The notes beneath the pieces are model-generated. The model did not search any database, had not been told where the DNA came from, and saw only the letters and a list, made by a program, of their open reading frames with translations. From positions 56,876,433 to 56,940,432 of the forward strand of contig CP154954.1 of assembly GCA_039621445.1 (NCBI GenBank): a DNA stretch of 64,000 bases. The letters run 5' to 3'. The stretch comes from Euglena gracilis. Lineage: Eukaryota; Euglenida; Euglenophyceae; Euglenales. Made by a program: the position numbers and the translations under genes. Below are positions 11,301 to 22,876 of this stretch, piece by piece; position 1 is the stretch's first letter; each line of letters begins with the position of its first letter.

Positions 11301-14300
11301 TCAAAAACATTCAAAAAATGTAAAAAAAATGGAACTTTAGCCTCAAAACTTGCCAAAAATGATTTAAAATATGCATTCAAAATTTTTTCCGATCAAGACC
11401 TTGTTGGCGTTTTTTTTTGTTTTTTTTTAAAAAAACATCGTTAAAATTAAAAAAACAAAAAAACAGTGTGCAAAAAAAAAACAAGCTGCCAACTATGGCT
11501 GGCCCTTTAGTTGTGTTTAAAATCTACAAAATATCTTGCACTTGAGGATTTCTAAACTGCAGTGGTGCCACACCCTCTAAATGGTATGTGTGTTCAGATG
11601 CAGGCTTTTTTTTTGCATTTGCACAAACCAATCACCTGTGAAATTTTACAAACACACCAATTGCAGCTGGCGAACATGGTCATTTTCACAGTTATGTGAA
11701 TGGTTGGTGTGTGCCTTTGTGCACATCGTCCATTTGCGCATTTGCCCGCACCGACCACCAATTTCTCACACAGCCAAGTTTCAGGGTATCTCTTCAGGCT
11801 TGGGCACACCTCACCAAATTGTTCAGTCAATATCCTAAGTTAATGAGACAGCCATTTCAGGGTTCTACACACACCTGCTGGGTGTTGGCTGTACTGACAT
11901 TTGGGGTCGTCTTCCACCCCTCCAAAACTGTCGATATCTGGCCAGTTTTTTGATATCCGCATGTTTTTCACACCCGTAGGCACTAATCCGGCCGGCACAT
12001 CGGAATAGCTATCCCGGGGATCGCAATGGGAACCCCCAATCGGTTTCCAGTTTTAGGGCCAAATCACGGTTTCCCACAGGCCCAGGTATGGGTTGTGTAT
12101 ATTATATGCTGCAGTGACACCTGCTCTTGGGGACTCCATTTGCCAAAGTCCTTGCTTCCATCTCCGTGTCCTGGAACAGCACGTCACATCTTACTTAAAT
12201 TTTTGGGACTTTTGGGGTCATTATCTTGTCATTTTCATAAAAGAATAGTCGATGTGCGTATTTGCTCATATCGACGAAATTTTGATTTATGATCTGAGAA
12301 ATGAATCATGAGAACACAATTTGTCCAGAAAACGATGCGGTGCAACAAAAAACCCTTAACTCTTTGGATTTGTGTTTTTAAAAAGAATCCTTGGGGGTCA
12401 CGTTTGTGACGTGACCTCCCAATATTTTTTTAAAGAAAAACTCAAATCCAAAGAATTGCTCCTGATTGTTTCCCTGGGGAGATCCGAAAGTCACACACGA
12501 TGCTTTGACTGACAACCCAACCCCCCACCCATTGGGTCAACCACCAAACTCTCTGTGTTTCAGCGCGGGAGTGGGCAGGTGGGCAGGCTCCCAAGCGTGG
12601 ACCAGGGTGAACAGAATATGGATGGTGAGAGGGGCAGCGGGAATTTATCCCTCCAACCCTTCTGTCGTCTCCCCCCCCCCCCGCTTGGACCCCCTCCTCT
12701 TTACATGCAAATTTGCCCCCCCCTAAAATTTGCTTTTGGTCTTTTGCACCTGGCCGCCAAAACTGTTAACATGCAAGTTTGGTCCTCCTGAGGTTGCCCC
12801 CCCCCCGGCTTTACCTTCAGTCATGCCCGGGCCAAGCGCCCGGGGGAGGGGGGGGAAGGTTGAGCAGTCAAAAAGCAGGGATATCCTGTCTCAGGAGAAC
12901 GGGGCGACAGACATCTACGCCTGCTGCACCCATGGCGTCTTCTCGGACCCTGCATGCGAGCGGCTGAACGCCTGTGATGCCTTGAAAGAGGTGCACCTGC
13001 CACACAGCCAGCGTGCCCTCATCTGACCTGTTTGTTTCAGACACGGGCAACGTGGTACCTCAGAATTTGAGAGCTTGGTTGGCGACCCGGGGGAGTGGGT
13101 GGGTGGGTGGGTGGGTCTGGCCGGGCAGTCGTGTGACTAATGGGGTGGAGCATGAGTAATTAATGGAACAGGGACAGGGTCAGGCCTCAGGCCTAATTTT
13201 GAGCCGGCTCTGTAAATTTGGCATTAATCTGTAAGTGGTAGTCATTTGTCACCCGTCTTTGCCCTGGCCGTACCCCAAGTGGGGCCTGGAAGGGGGGTTA
13301 CTGTCAATAATTTGGTCCCAATCGAGCCCCGGATTATTAAGTCAGCGTTGGTTTTGAACCGGGGGAGAGGTCCGACCAACCCCCTCCCCCCTTTGGGCCG
13401 AGGGGGTTCCGGGACCCCCTCGGAAAAATTCTCTTCCCCGGCGTTTTCCATTATTTTTGTAATGTTTTTGTCATCTGTTTCTGTCAATTCGGTGCAAAAA
13501 AAAAGTCGCCTGAAAACACAATTTTTAGGCGCTTATAGAAACCCCTCAAATTTTTCTGACGTTTTGCAATGGTTTTTTTTACCCCAGGGGCCCCCATCTC
13601 TTTTATTATCCTGCCGAGCCCCTCTCCCCAACAGAAATAGGTCAATCAGCTCTCGCTGTTGTTCATCCACGCTTTTTTTTTCAGATGATTGTGACCGACT
13701 CCATCCCTCAAGAGGCAAACCAGGCCAAGTGCCCAAAGATTCGGGTCATCAGTCTGGCCCCACTCCTGGCAAAGGTTGTCCTTCTGATCCTTCCATTCCT
13801 CATCTGTCCCATTCCACGTCTTTGATGAGTTCCAGTCCCCTGTTCGGTCAGTTGGGCCTTGCCAGGGGGCAAGGGCCACGCCAGGTTGTTTGGGTGGGGC
13901 GAAATGACTCCAGATGATTCAGGATGGAGCTGAAAATGGTACAAATTGGGGGAAAATAAAAATGGTCTGAAGGAAACAACACTGACCCCAAATGGTCCCC
14001 AATCAACTGAGCCTGAGATAATTTACCACCGGAAATGGCTGTACTGAGGAAGCCAAGTCTGGTCCAACCGAGGGAACTATTGGACCTGAAGTTCCATTTT
14101 TAACATAGTTTCACCAAACATAGTGATCAAAATTGCAACCTGCTAAAAAGACAGCGTATTTTTTTTTTTGCAGAACAGGGTTGGTTTTGATATGCCAGGG
14201 CCACTGTTTCGGAATTTTCTTGAGCTGGAGGGAATCCTGCCCTATGGGTCCAGACCAAACCATTGCTCAAGGTGTATCGGACCCCACCAAAAACCTCCCC

Positions 14301-14791
14301 CGGTGACTGTTTTTTGAAAAGTGACCGACTGGTTTTTTGAAAGTGGAAAGCGATCGGCGATGGCATGCTCCAGACAGCCACTGCCTTTTTGCGACCCCCC
14401 CCCCCGCTGAAACACTGTTGGGCAAGCGCAGCGCAGCTGGACAGAGCCAGAAAAAAAATGAAGAAAACATCAACAATCTCCAAAAATGGAGGTTCTGGGG
14501 ATTTGGGGTTTTCAGCACCAAATTTTGGCTGAAGCGTTTTTTTTGCCTGGCCTATCCCGTCAGTCGGCCAGACCCCCCCCCCCCCCCCGGCACCTTCGCC
14601 CAGCACCTTTAATCAGCCGGCTGGCCCAAGGGACCGTTGAGTCCTTGCCAGTGCTGTGGTGTGCTCCTCTCCTTCAGGCCATCCTCTCTGTCCATGAAGA
14701 AACTTCGCTGTCCCTGTTGTTCCATCGGACGGTCCCAAGCACGCCGGTGAAGGAGGCTTTGGCGGATGGGGTCCCCAACCTCATCCTCTGA
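8172..14791 (+). CDS. PRPS: Ribose-phosphate pyrophosphokinase (PRPP synthetase), five C-terminal exons
   Basis: The enzyme makes phosphoribosyl pyrophosphate from ribose-5-phosphate and ATP for nucleotide, histidine and tryptophan synthesis. Five exons joined by GT-AG introns encode about 204 residues of the C-terminal half. In order they give the GFF..PVDNLY segment, PDAGAVEKARNLADKL, the catalytic flexible loop (K at the end of one exon, RR at the start of the next), the PRPP-binding loop VDDMVDTAGT, YACCTHGVFSDPA, IVTDSIP, the VISLAPLLA segment and a C-terminal AI-VHEE-SLSLLF. Exons are 8,172-8,356, 8,902-9,030, 12,895-12,990, 13,685-13,774 and 14,678-14,791. The first starts after a phase-1 intron; the rest are phase 0. 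The N-terminal ~130 residues must lie upstream and were not found. No stop or frameshift is seen in these exons, so the gene is probably functional. Confidence 0.93.
8902..9030 (+). CDS. PRPS: PRPS exon (flexible loop and PRPP-binding loop)
   Basis: The acceptor is CTCCAG at 8,901 and the donor AAG|GTATTC at 9,031; 43 codons, phase 0 at both ends. It starts RRVEKNKVDSM, then IVGDVAGRACIIVDDMVDTA and GTMVKGVCLLK. The VDDMVDTAGT loop is the diagnostic PRPP-binding signature. Confidence 0.95.
10019..10190 (+). repeat. Dispersed repeat, copy 1 of 2
   Basis: Contains GTGACTGACTGGTTTTTGGCC, a C/G homopolymer block, AAGTGACCC, a TTTTTGGCTTTT segment and a terminal GAGTGGCCGACCCC. The same order of blocks is found at about 15,503-15,680, outside the gene. 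The family appears to be non-coding. Confidence 0.7.
11133..11200 (+). repeat. Long A/T hairpin
   Basis: TTGGCG followed by a T run, then an A run ending in CGCCAA, gives a stem of about 14 bp around a short spacer. A related half-copy starts at about 11,404. Nothing suggests a terminator; it lies in the PRPS intron. Confidence 0.55.
12895..12990 (+). CDS. PRPS: PRPS exon (THG motif)
   Basis: The acceptor is CTCAG at 12,894 and the donor GAG|GTGCAC at 12,991. The 32 codons include ENGATDIYACCTHGVFSDPA and RLNACDALKE, the conserved segment after the PRPP loop. Confidence 0.93.
13685..13774 (+). CDS. PRPS: PRPS exon (TDSIP motif)
   Basis: The acceptor is a T-rich tract plus TTTCAG ending at 13,684; the donor is AAG|GTTGTC at 13,775. 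The 30 codons begin MIVTDSIPQEANQAKCPKIR and end LAPLLAK, matching the family's VVTNTIP...KI-V-SVAPLLAEA stretch. Confidence 0.92.
14678..14791 (+). CDS. PRPS: PRPS terminal exon with TGA stop
   Basis: The acceptor is CCTTCAG at 14,677. It encodes AILSVHEETSLSLLF, equivalent to the family's C-terminal AIRRIH-GES-S-LF, plus about 22 extra residues, and stops at TGA 14,789-14,791. The extra tail is unusual but modest. Confidence 0.85.
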   Translation, partial: AILSVHEETSLSLLFHRTVPSTPVKEALADGVPNLIL

Positions 14792-15502
14792 ACCCGAGCT
14801 GCGCATCTTAGTGCCGGCAGGGGGCCACACCGTTCACTGAGAGTCTCTTGCGCACCGAGGTATTGCAAAAACTGGAGCCCACACTAGACATTTACCTACA
14901 CCCCTCCCCCCCCCACTCCCAACACCCCAGGGCAGAACGGGAATCGGCCAGAAAGGAAAATGTGATCTTTTCAGGCCTCTGAGCTTGGTGACCCCCCCCC
15001 CCCGGTCACTGAGCGATGCCTTGCCTCCAGGGGTGGGTTTTGGGGTGGGTCAGTTAGTGTTTCACCAAAAAAAATTTGCATATCATGTGTATCACATCAA
15101 AAATATTTGTGTATCATTTGTGTGTCACCAAAAACCATTTTTGCGTATCAGCTGTGTAGCGCCAGAAAAAAATTTGCGTAGTATCATCTTGTGTATCACC
15201 AAAAACTTACTGAAAATTGATAAAAATTTCCGCTTTTCTCACAGGAAAATTTTTTACCGTTGTAATGCTTACCATTTATTCTATTTCTCCCGCCACAGCC
15301 AATGCAGCACTCTTCTAATTCTTGTTTTTATCGGCACCTTTGGGGTCTTTTAAAAAAAAACCCTGCTCAATATTAAAGTTTGATTTGTTTCGCTCAACAG
15401 CAATGCCAGAAATATCTGTCTTCGTCATCTTCCGGTGATTCTGTGGCAAAAACAGCATCATCCAGTGTTTGCTTGTTTTGCATCTGTTGTGTTGGAAACA
15501 TG

Positions 15503-15680
15503 GGTGACTGGTTTTTCGAGAGTGACTCACTGGCTTTTGGCCTGTGCTCCCTCCGCCGGGGGGGGGGGGGTCGGCAAGAAGCCAAAGTGACCCGGCATTG
15601 AAGGCAGCAGAAAAATATTTTGGCTTTTGTTTTCCTCATTTGTGGTCATATTTTGGATTCCAGAATGGCCGACCCCTCCA
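15503..15680 (+). repeat. Dispersed repeat, copy 2 of 2
   Basis: Same block order as 10,019-10,190: GTGACTGGTTTTT, GTGACT, homopolymer G, GAAGCCAAAGTGACCC, TTTGGCTTTTGTTTTC, and ATTCCAGAATGGCCGACCCC. The copies are diverged, so this is an old family. Confidence 0.7.
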
Positions 15681-15779
15681 AGGTGGAGCAACTGATTTTG
15701 TTTGTTTGTTTGACGCGAAACTCAACGCTTCAGGCAGGCCACCAGGCCAGGGAATTTCTTAAGCCGGAGGGTACCCTAC

Positions 15780-16250
15780 CCCCCGGGGGGGGGGGTCCAG
15801 CCAGCCAGCAGCTCAAATCCAGCCAGCAGCCCAAATTCGGGCTCGGAGCCCCCCCCCCCCCCCGGGGGTCGAGCGAAATAAAGTCGGGTCCAGCCCGGCC
15901 GGAGGCCGGGCCAGCCGGCCGCAGGCCGGCCCAGCCGGCCGCAGGCCGGCCAGCCAACTGGGCTGTCCAGGTCATTTATCCCTGCATTTTTCCCCCTCAT
16001 CACAGCCCCTCCATCACAGCCCCCCAGCCTTGATCTGGCTCCACCCATCAAAATGTCGAAAATGGCAAAAATGTGTTAGAAAATTTTATTTTTCCTCAAC
16101 CCAGCCCAGCCCAGCCCGCTCCAGCCCCGGACCCCCCCCCTCCCCCCCCACCCCCCCCCGGGGGGGTCCAGCCAGCAGCTCAAATCCAGCCAGCAGCCTT
16201 TTTGCCAGCCGGAGGCTGGACCCCCCCCCCCCCGGGGGGTCCTTAAGAAA
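15780..16250 (+). repeat. Paired CAGCCAGC / poly-C repeat
   Basis: Two related blocks (about 15,785-15,870 and 16,160-16,245) pair poly-G with GTCCAGCCAGCAGCTCAAAT and a trailing poly-C run. Between them, 15,896-15,955 is a GGCCGGCC/GCAGGCCGGCC palindromic array. Confidence 0.65.
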
Positions 16251-17329
16251 TTCCCTGCACCAGGCTGCTTTTGACCAATATTAACACACACATTTTTTTG
16301 CCCATTTTTACACCCGAAAGCAAAGAATCCGTTGACCGTTTGGCTTCTTTTTGGGTGGCTGGAGAATAAATAAAACCCATCATTTCGAATTAAGAGACAC
16401 CCTTGTTTCACAGAAACCAAAAAAAATTCATCAGATTTGAAATACCCTTTTAACTGCTGAGCAATTGCAAGCAGTTGGTTTTGGGACGACCTTGGAGGGG
16501 GGGGAGTGAATTGGTACCCCCCCTCCAACTTCTTCCCGTATTTCAGGGATGTGTGAGAAGCCTTTCGGGTTTGGGGTAGGTGGTGGGGGGGGGGGACCGG
16601 GGCGTTGCTTAAGATAATTTGAACCTCCCCCGGAGGGCCCAGCCAGCCAGCAACCTTTTCAACCAGCCTTTTTCCACCCTCCTACCCTCCCATCTCGCAA
16701 GTTTTATTTATTTTCAGCTGCCTTTTGGGCGGCTGAACGGTAACGGATTTTTCGTTTTCAGGTTTGTTATGATCAGGGATCCTTTTTTTTTTTACCGCCG
16801 GGAAGTGTTCAAGTCAGGGGCTGACTTGTTGAGAATTGCCATGTTGGAAAGTCCACCACAGCCCGGGACTGGGAACTTGTCACCCAGGCTTGTTCAATGG
16901 CACAAGGCAACCCCCTCGCATTTATTTTGAAAAGTTGAACCCACCCACCGAGGGGGATCAGGTTTGGAGTGGGCAGTGCTATAGCACCCCTTTACCCCCC
17001 CCCCCCCCGGGGTGGGTAAAGAGGAGCCTGGTGGGTGGGTTGTCTGGACCCCCTTCGGCTGGACCAAAATCTGACCCTGGCGCACCCCACCACCCCCTTT
17101 TTTTGAAAACCCACCTGCCCATGACACCTCATTTGGGGCTCAACCACCCACACACCCAAAACCTAGCCAAAATCAGCCGAACTGAAAAATTCTTTCTGGC
17201 GAACTCCCCCACCTGGTTATAATTTTGGTCCTGGGAAAAAGTGCCCCCTTAGTTGCACTAAGACTTCTGGGAAAAAGTGCCCCCCTCCCGGGGGGGGTCA
17301 TTAAACAGGGGGGGGGGGATGCAAATGCA

Positions 17330-17605
17330 AAAATTCAACTTGCATAATTTGCATTTTTTTGCATAATCGGCTTTTCCCGAAATTTGCATTTTTTTGCATT
17401 TTTTTTGCATTTTTTTGCATAAAATATTTTCCCCGGAAAAAAATTTTGTAGTTGGTTGCCATATGTTTGAATTTTTTTGCATATTTTTGCATTTTCTACA
17501 TGAAATATTTTGACCTGGAAAACAATTTTGTTGTTGGATTGCATTTTGTTGGATTGCATTTTTTTGCATTTTTTTGCATTTTTTTGCATTTTTTTTGCAT
17601 TTTTT
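17330..17605 (+). repeat. TTTTTTGCAT simple-repeat array
   Basis: About 275 bp of imperfect TTTTTTGCAT units, partly organised in longer units with CCCGGAAAA. On the minus strand it reads as a spurious K/C/N/A-rich ORF. Confidence 0.8.
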
Positions 17606-19329
17606 TTGACTTGCATAATTTGAAGGGCCCAGTTGCATTCCCCCCCCCTGCATTAAATGAATCTGTGCCCCGGAACCAATGAGTTTTATTTATTTATTGG
17701 TTTCAATGAGTTTTATTTATTTATTCCCGCCTCCCTGAGGTTAGCCAGGCAGTTATTGATTTCAGGCTGGGCCAAAAAATGTGCAAAAAATGGGTTGGAT
17801 TTGGGCTGGCCAGTGCAAATTTTGGTCTAAAAAGTATCGGGGTTTTCCAATAATTGGCAGTTTTTTTGAGCATTTTTGCAGTTTCGATTTTTGGTACCCA
17901 GTTTGACTCCTAATTGGACCCAGTTCCTGCTGGGGACCCCTATGGGGGTGTCAACCAGCAGACTTTTTCCAGCCAGCCCAAATTTTCCAGCCTCTCAACT
18001 GAGCAATGCCCTGCCCTTCTCCAAGGAGTTTCAAGAAGAAGCCTGAATGAAACACACGTGCATGCACACGCACCTACACGTGTGTGTGCAAACGTCACAC
18101 TCACATGTGTTGTCCCTTTGGTAGAAGTGCTTCCTCAACATTGACTGCACTCTCACTCTGTGGCATTTCCCCCCATTTCGGCTCTCTCGTTGGCAGGATT
18201 TGCAAAAGATATTGATGAGTTTTAAAATAAAACTGGATATTTGCTGAACCAAAGTCAAATTAAAGCATCACGTGAAATTTTTGGTTGGTATCCGGAGCTT
18301 CACAAACGATCAGATGGAACAATTGGATTTCTTTGACCGCTCCCTGGGGGATGATGCTTGGTGGATGACACCCTGCCAGGCGTTCTTTTTTTGATTCTGT
18401 GGAGAGATGCAAATCCTTCTTCGGCGAATGCCTGCCTTTTTTTTTTTACTGGGTTCGATCCCTGAATTCGATACATATCGTACCATACTCACCTGTTTAT
18501 GTTGTTTGTGATTTTTCTCCCTCGACAAATTTCCCCCATTTCCAATGAAGACGCTTGGCTTGGCAACATCTGATCGAATTCGGATGGGAAATTTGCATTA
18601 CTGCCCTGAGATGTGTCTTCCACACTTCGGCATTGAGAGAAATGTTCTCTCTGGTCTTTCTTGATGCTGCTCTGTTTTCCTGGTGGGCAGGAAGTCAGGG
18701 TTTGATTGTAGTGCATTCGAACATCTGTTTTTCTTCAAAAATGGCTCTTCTTCAAAGGAAGATGAGAAGAGATAGCTGGTGTCCGTTTTCCAACCAGAGA
18801 GGGTTCCAACCACGGATTTTTTTTTGTCGGGCCCCCGGGGGGGGGGGGGGGGGGGGGGGTTCCGGCCGAGCCCCCCCCCCCCGGGTGGGATATATCTTTC
18901 GGCCGAAAATTTTCGAAAAAGCGTTAATTTCAGTACTTTTCGCAATTTTTCGTGGTCTCCCCGGGACCCCCCCCCCCCCAGGGGGTGGGTCAGACCTCTG
19001 TTTAGTGTGTATCGGCAAAAAAAATTTGTGTATCGTGTGTATCGGCAAAGAATAATTTTGTGTATCGGTGTTTCTCGGCAAAAAGAAATTGTATCGGTTT
19101 TTTTTTTGACTTTGCGAATCGGCTTTTCGAAATGAAGGATTTGACAGCAAAGAGACTTCCCCATTTCTCCGCATTGATGACATGGCTCGGATGGGAATCC
19201 CCCCCTGGCGGTGCAGTGCAGCTACAAGCAGCACACCTTTTAAATTTTTGAGTTTTTTTTCCACAAATTTTAGGGAGACGTTGGACGGGGGAAATTTTTG
19301 AAAATGAACCCGTTATAGACCATTTTTTT

Positions 19330-20855
19330 CCCTCTCCTTTTCTTGAGCAGTTTTGAAGGGCACTTTCAAGGATATCTGAGGGGGTAGGGGGAAGATCTGC
19401 CCTGACTCCTTCCCTTATTAAGTTTAATACCTCTGCGCTGGCTCCTGCCTTGACCAAAATGGGGGATGCTGGCCTGCAGGGCTTTGTATGGGGGCACCCT
19501 TGGGTATAATGTGTCTGGGGATTCCACAGGCCCCATCACTGGGGTCCTTTCCCCTGGCTGCCCCATGACTGGGGTCATCTCTGGCTGCCCCAACGCTGGG
19601 GTTGCCTCTGGCCCTGCCATAGGGCTGCTGAAAGACAGGCTGTCCCCCTGTTTTTTGAAAGATGGGGGAAGGTCTGTTGTGGGGAGGTACATATAATGCT
19701 GGGGGGTGAGGGCTGATTACCTTCTGGGGGGGCCCTGGTGTAGCCAATCTTGGGCCTCCCCCCCAAGGGCTGATATCTTGAATGTACTGGCCTCCAGTGG
19801 CCACCTGAATTTGCTTGAAATGGCCTCCATTGGCCTTGATATCTTGATTGTAATGGCCTCCATTGGCCTTCAGGGCCATCTGGCCTTCTTTGTCTCCATT
19901 GACCTTCTCTCCAGCACTTTTCTTGTGTCTTCTTTTTCCCGCTTCGTTCCCCAGATAAGCCACCATGGCTGAATTTCCCTGAGGGGTTTGATGCCACCTG
20001 TCTTGGCGGTGGCTTGCTTCCCCTGGGGGGAATGATTTTGAGGGTTCTGGGGTGACAGTGGGACATACCTCTCCCCACTGGGGTCCCCTGCTGGGATTCT
20101 GGGTTCTGTGTCCTTGAAAATGGGCACCATGCCCTTTTGAATGATGGCTGCCATAGCCTTGGGCCCCAGGCCCTGTAGATAGATGGCCGCCATGACCATT
20201 TTGAGGAGGGTTTCCATCTTCCTGACTTGAACCCCTTGAACTTGTCATATTTCCTCTGCCATAGGGGTGGGGATGAGAAGGGGGATGGGTAGTCTGCCAG
20301 ACCTGTTTTTCCCGCTCCTGACAATGTTTCCTTGACTGATGACTGTGATGACCCAATGGGCCTTGCCCTGGATGGGTTCTCCGTCGCTTTGCTCTGACCA
20401 CAAGTGTCCAGGGTCCATGGCCGTCACAAAAGCTTTGTTGAAAACAGGAAATTTCTGACGAACTGGGGGGCGGAAGGGTTGCGACGGCCACGGACGGACG
20501 TTTAGGCCCTGCTCCATCAGGTCCTCCAGCGCCTGCAGTTCCTCGGTGTTTTCCAGCTTCGGCTGTCTGTCTTGAACGTCCTTGTGCTCCCAGTTCCTCT
20601 TGACAGCTTGAAATTTTTTCCAGCACATCTTTCATTGAATTCCGTTGAACACGTGTTTGATTTTTGAATGTCTTTGTCTTCCGTATTGACCGCACTCGTA
20701 GAGTTAAAATTCTTTCTCCTTGAGGTCGAAGGGCAGAAATAGGAATCAGCCAACTCCGGCAACAAAAAGCAGTAAGAAGCACCCCCCGCGCACGCACAAA
20801 CACACCAGAACAGAACAGCCGGCAAGGAAAGCAGGACCTCACCATCTCGCAGTGC
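19330..20855 (-). pseudogene. Gag-like ORF, left copy of a head-to-head pair
   Basis: A 473-codon minus-strand ORF (19,424-20,845) is rich in G, H, Q and P, with a middle part built from GHG/GGH repeats and a GGHYNQDIKANGG-type repeat. It contains the string DGHGPWTLVVRAKRRR. An overlapping minus frame (20,245-20,628) also aligns to the right-hand copy, so frames have slipped. The copy is inverted relative to 20,860-22,031 about a centre near 20,861. The neighbouring DIRS-like pol on the right suggests this is the nucleic-acid-binding Gag-like protein of that element family. I do not recognise a named domain. Confidence 0.5.
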
Positions 20856-20861
20856 GGAGCC

Positions 20862-22031
20862 CGAATGGTCTTGCCATTGCGAGGCCCTGCCTTGCTCGCC
20901 GGCGGTTTTGTTGCGATTGTTTTGGTGCGCTATGTGGGGTCTGCGCTTTGCCGGAGTAGGCTGATCCCGAATTTGCCCTTCGAATCCCCAGAAGGCAGGG
21001 ACAAGAAGACCAACCAATTGAAGAAGTCAATATCAAACGGATATCCAGAACGATACGACCCAGACGGCACATCAATTCACAAAAAAATACAACTTCAATT
21101 TGACTTCAACGACCAGTGCTGTGGTGAATAAATTGGAATTTTTTAGTCGACGTGAACTACCCGGCGCAGCAGCCGCCGCAGCAGCCGCAGAACCTGAAGG
21201 TGCGGACGTACCGTGGCGAACCGTGGCCGCCCCTTCTCCCAAGATCCTTAAATCAGAAGTTGCCCAGCAAAAAAACCAGTGCCGCCCAGTGACGGCCACG
21301 GACAGTGGACCACAGTGGTCAGACAGACCAGAAAGAGTCAGTTTCCCGCAGCCCAATACGGGCAGAAAGACCTGGGCATTGGGGCCCGAAAGCCAAGCAA
21401 GATGGGATAGAAGAAACCCACAGGATGCCAAAGACATGTCCCACAAGGCCAAACAACACATTTCAAACAAGCGTGGGCAAGATGGAATCAAGGCAAAGGT
21501 GGGGGCCTTGCACGCCCATCCCACCAGCAACTCCCCACATGAAGGGGCAGAAGAGGTCTGCCAAATCCCCCAAATTTCTAACACAGCAACCCCTAAGGGG
21601 AAGAGGGGGGGCACAGCAGCCCCGCCAGGTTTCAATTGGAGCTGGACACCAAGCAAAAGATACCAGGGCAATAGAGGCAAGAATTATATCCAAGGCCATG
21701 GAGGCCAGTCTCATTTACAAGGCCTGCAAGGCGAGAATCGTCTGCAAGGCTGAGGCAGCCAAAAATGAGGGAAGGGGGGCCCACAGAGGCCCCCCAAGGC
21801 TTTCCATGCAGCTGGAGACCCACATCAAATCAAGCCAATGACAAAGACCGGCCAGGCCATGGGGGCCAGGGCCTTTGCGGCCAAGGATTCCATCCCACCG
21901 GAGACATCACTTTCCAGGTCCTGGTGCCAGAAGCTAACCAGCTGCAGCCCAATAGTGTCATACAAGGCCAAGCCCCAGGAGGACCGCCCAAAGGACCCAC
22001 AGAGGCCCTTTAATGGGACAAGAGGGAAAAG
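20862..22031 (+). pseudogene. Gag-like ORF, right copy, 5' part of the DIRS-like element
   Basis: Plus-strand frames from about 21,100 to 22,013 encode an A-, Q- and G-rich protein including GNRGKNYIQGHGGQSHLQG repeats. An alternative frame encodes DGHGQWTTVVRQTRK, matching DGHGPWTLVVRAKRR in the left copy. The upstream segment with TTGCCGGAGTaGGCTGAT also matches the left copy in inverse orientation. The sequence is interrupted at 22,031 by Element 1 and should continue at 34,551. Confidence 0.5.
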
Positions 22032-22860
22032 TGTCGGCCGCCGGCTTTCGCCGGCAGCCAAAAATTGCCAGAAGGCACAAATTTCAAAGTCGCGGCTAAC
22101 AGCCAATCAGTTAAAAAAACCCGCGACTTAAATTGGAAGCGGGTCGAATTTCTAAGCGCCTTCAAATTTGTCATTTTTCACAGAACTTGAGGGGTTTTCC
22201 CCATCGTTTGGCAAAGAGGAAATACATTGAATTGGATTTGATCAATCACATTGTTGAATTGGAATTGGCAGTTACATTGTTGGTCATTATATTGTTGGTG
22301 GAGTTATTGAAGGCAATTTGGTATTGAAATCAAGGACACCCTACAACACCGCCATCACCACCGCCGCCTATATTCCCTATACACCTCTTCCTTGACCCAG
22401 GTTGTTTTTTCCATCACATTCAGTCACTCTCACAGATTTCCAACAGTGTGTTTGCTTCTCCAGTGGGTTGGGATTCATTTCAGACCCAGTGGGTTGGTTT
22501 GTGGGTTGGGTTGTGCAAGAGAGTGTGAGAGAGACAAAGAGAGAAAAGTGAGATTTCAGAGAGAAAAGTTCGATTTCATTGCAAATGGCAGATTTTTCAT
22601 TTTTCGCTAAAATTTCGGAAACCCTTGAAAAAACGATCCTACGCACCGGCTGGGGTTGGGGAAAATACCTGAGTGAAACAAACGGGGGTTGGCTTGAGCC
22701 CACCAACCCTCGGAAAAAGCGCAGGCCCCACCCCGGAAACACCCACCCCCCGGCTGTTGGTGGTTTGCCACGACGGCGAGGACCCCCGGGCCCTCGGCCC
22801 ACCGGGACTCGCCGGTCGCGGGGGCGACCGGCGGCGCACAGGGGGTGGGGCCGGCGAACA
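22032..22860 (+). repeat. Element 1 5' LTR
   Basis: 829 bp, TGTCGGCCGCCGG...GGCGAACA, preceded by AAAG. A TATATTCCCTATA stretch near 22,368-22,380 could serve as a promoter element, but this is inference. Confidence 0.93.
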
Positions 22861-22872
22861 TGGTAGCAGAGG
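22861..22872 (+). promoter_or_regulatory. Element 1 tRNA primer-binding site
   Basis: TGGTAGCAGAGG follows the LTR directly. It resembles the Met-tRNA type PBS (TGGTATCAGAG) of many LTR elements, and its first ten bases equal the PBS of Element 3. Confidence 0.75.
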
Positions 22873-22876
22873 TTTG

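Larger units (their letters stand above)
9031..12894 (+). other. Large PRPS intron (3.9 kb) filled with repeats
   Basis: A GT-AG intron between the PRPP-loop exon and the THGVFS exon. It contains GTGTATCGACAA-type repeats (9,390-9,460; 9,910-9,960), a dispersed repeat (10,019-10,190), palindrome cores and poly-A/T stem-loops (11,133-11,200). An 88-codon ORF at 9,558-9,824 is not needed for the enzyme, because the flanking exons join directly in the family alignment. Confidence 0.75.
14792..19330. other. No gene seen; repeat-rich intergenic DNA
   Basis: Contains GTGTATCA-type repeats (15,060-15,200 and 18,990-19,100), a second dispersed-repeat copy, CAGCCAGC/poly-C blocks (15,780-16,250), a TTTTTTGCAT array and long G/C homopolymers (for example 18,829-18,860). 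ORFs here are short and low-complexity. Confidence 0.6.
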
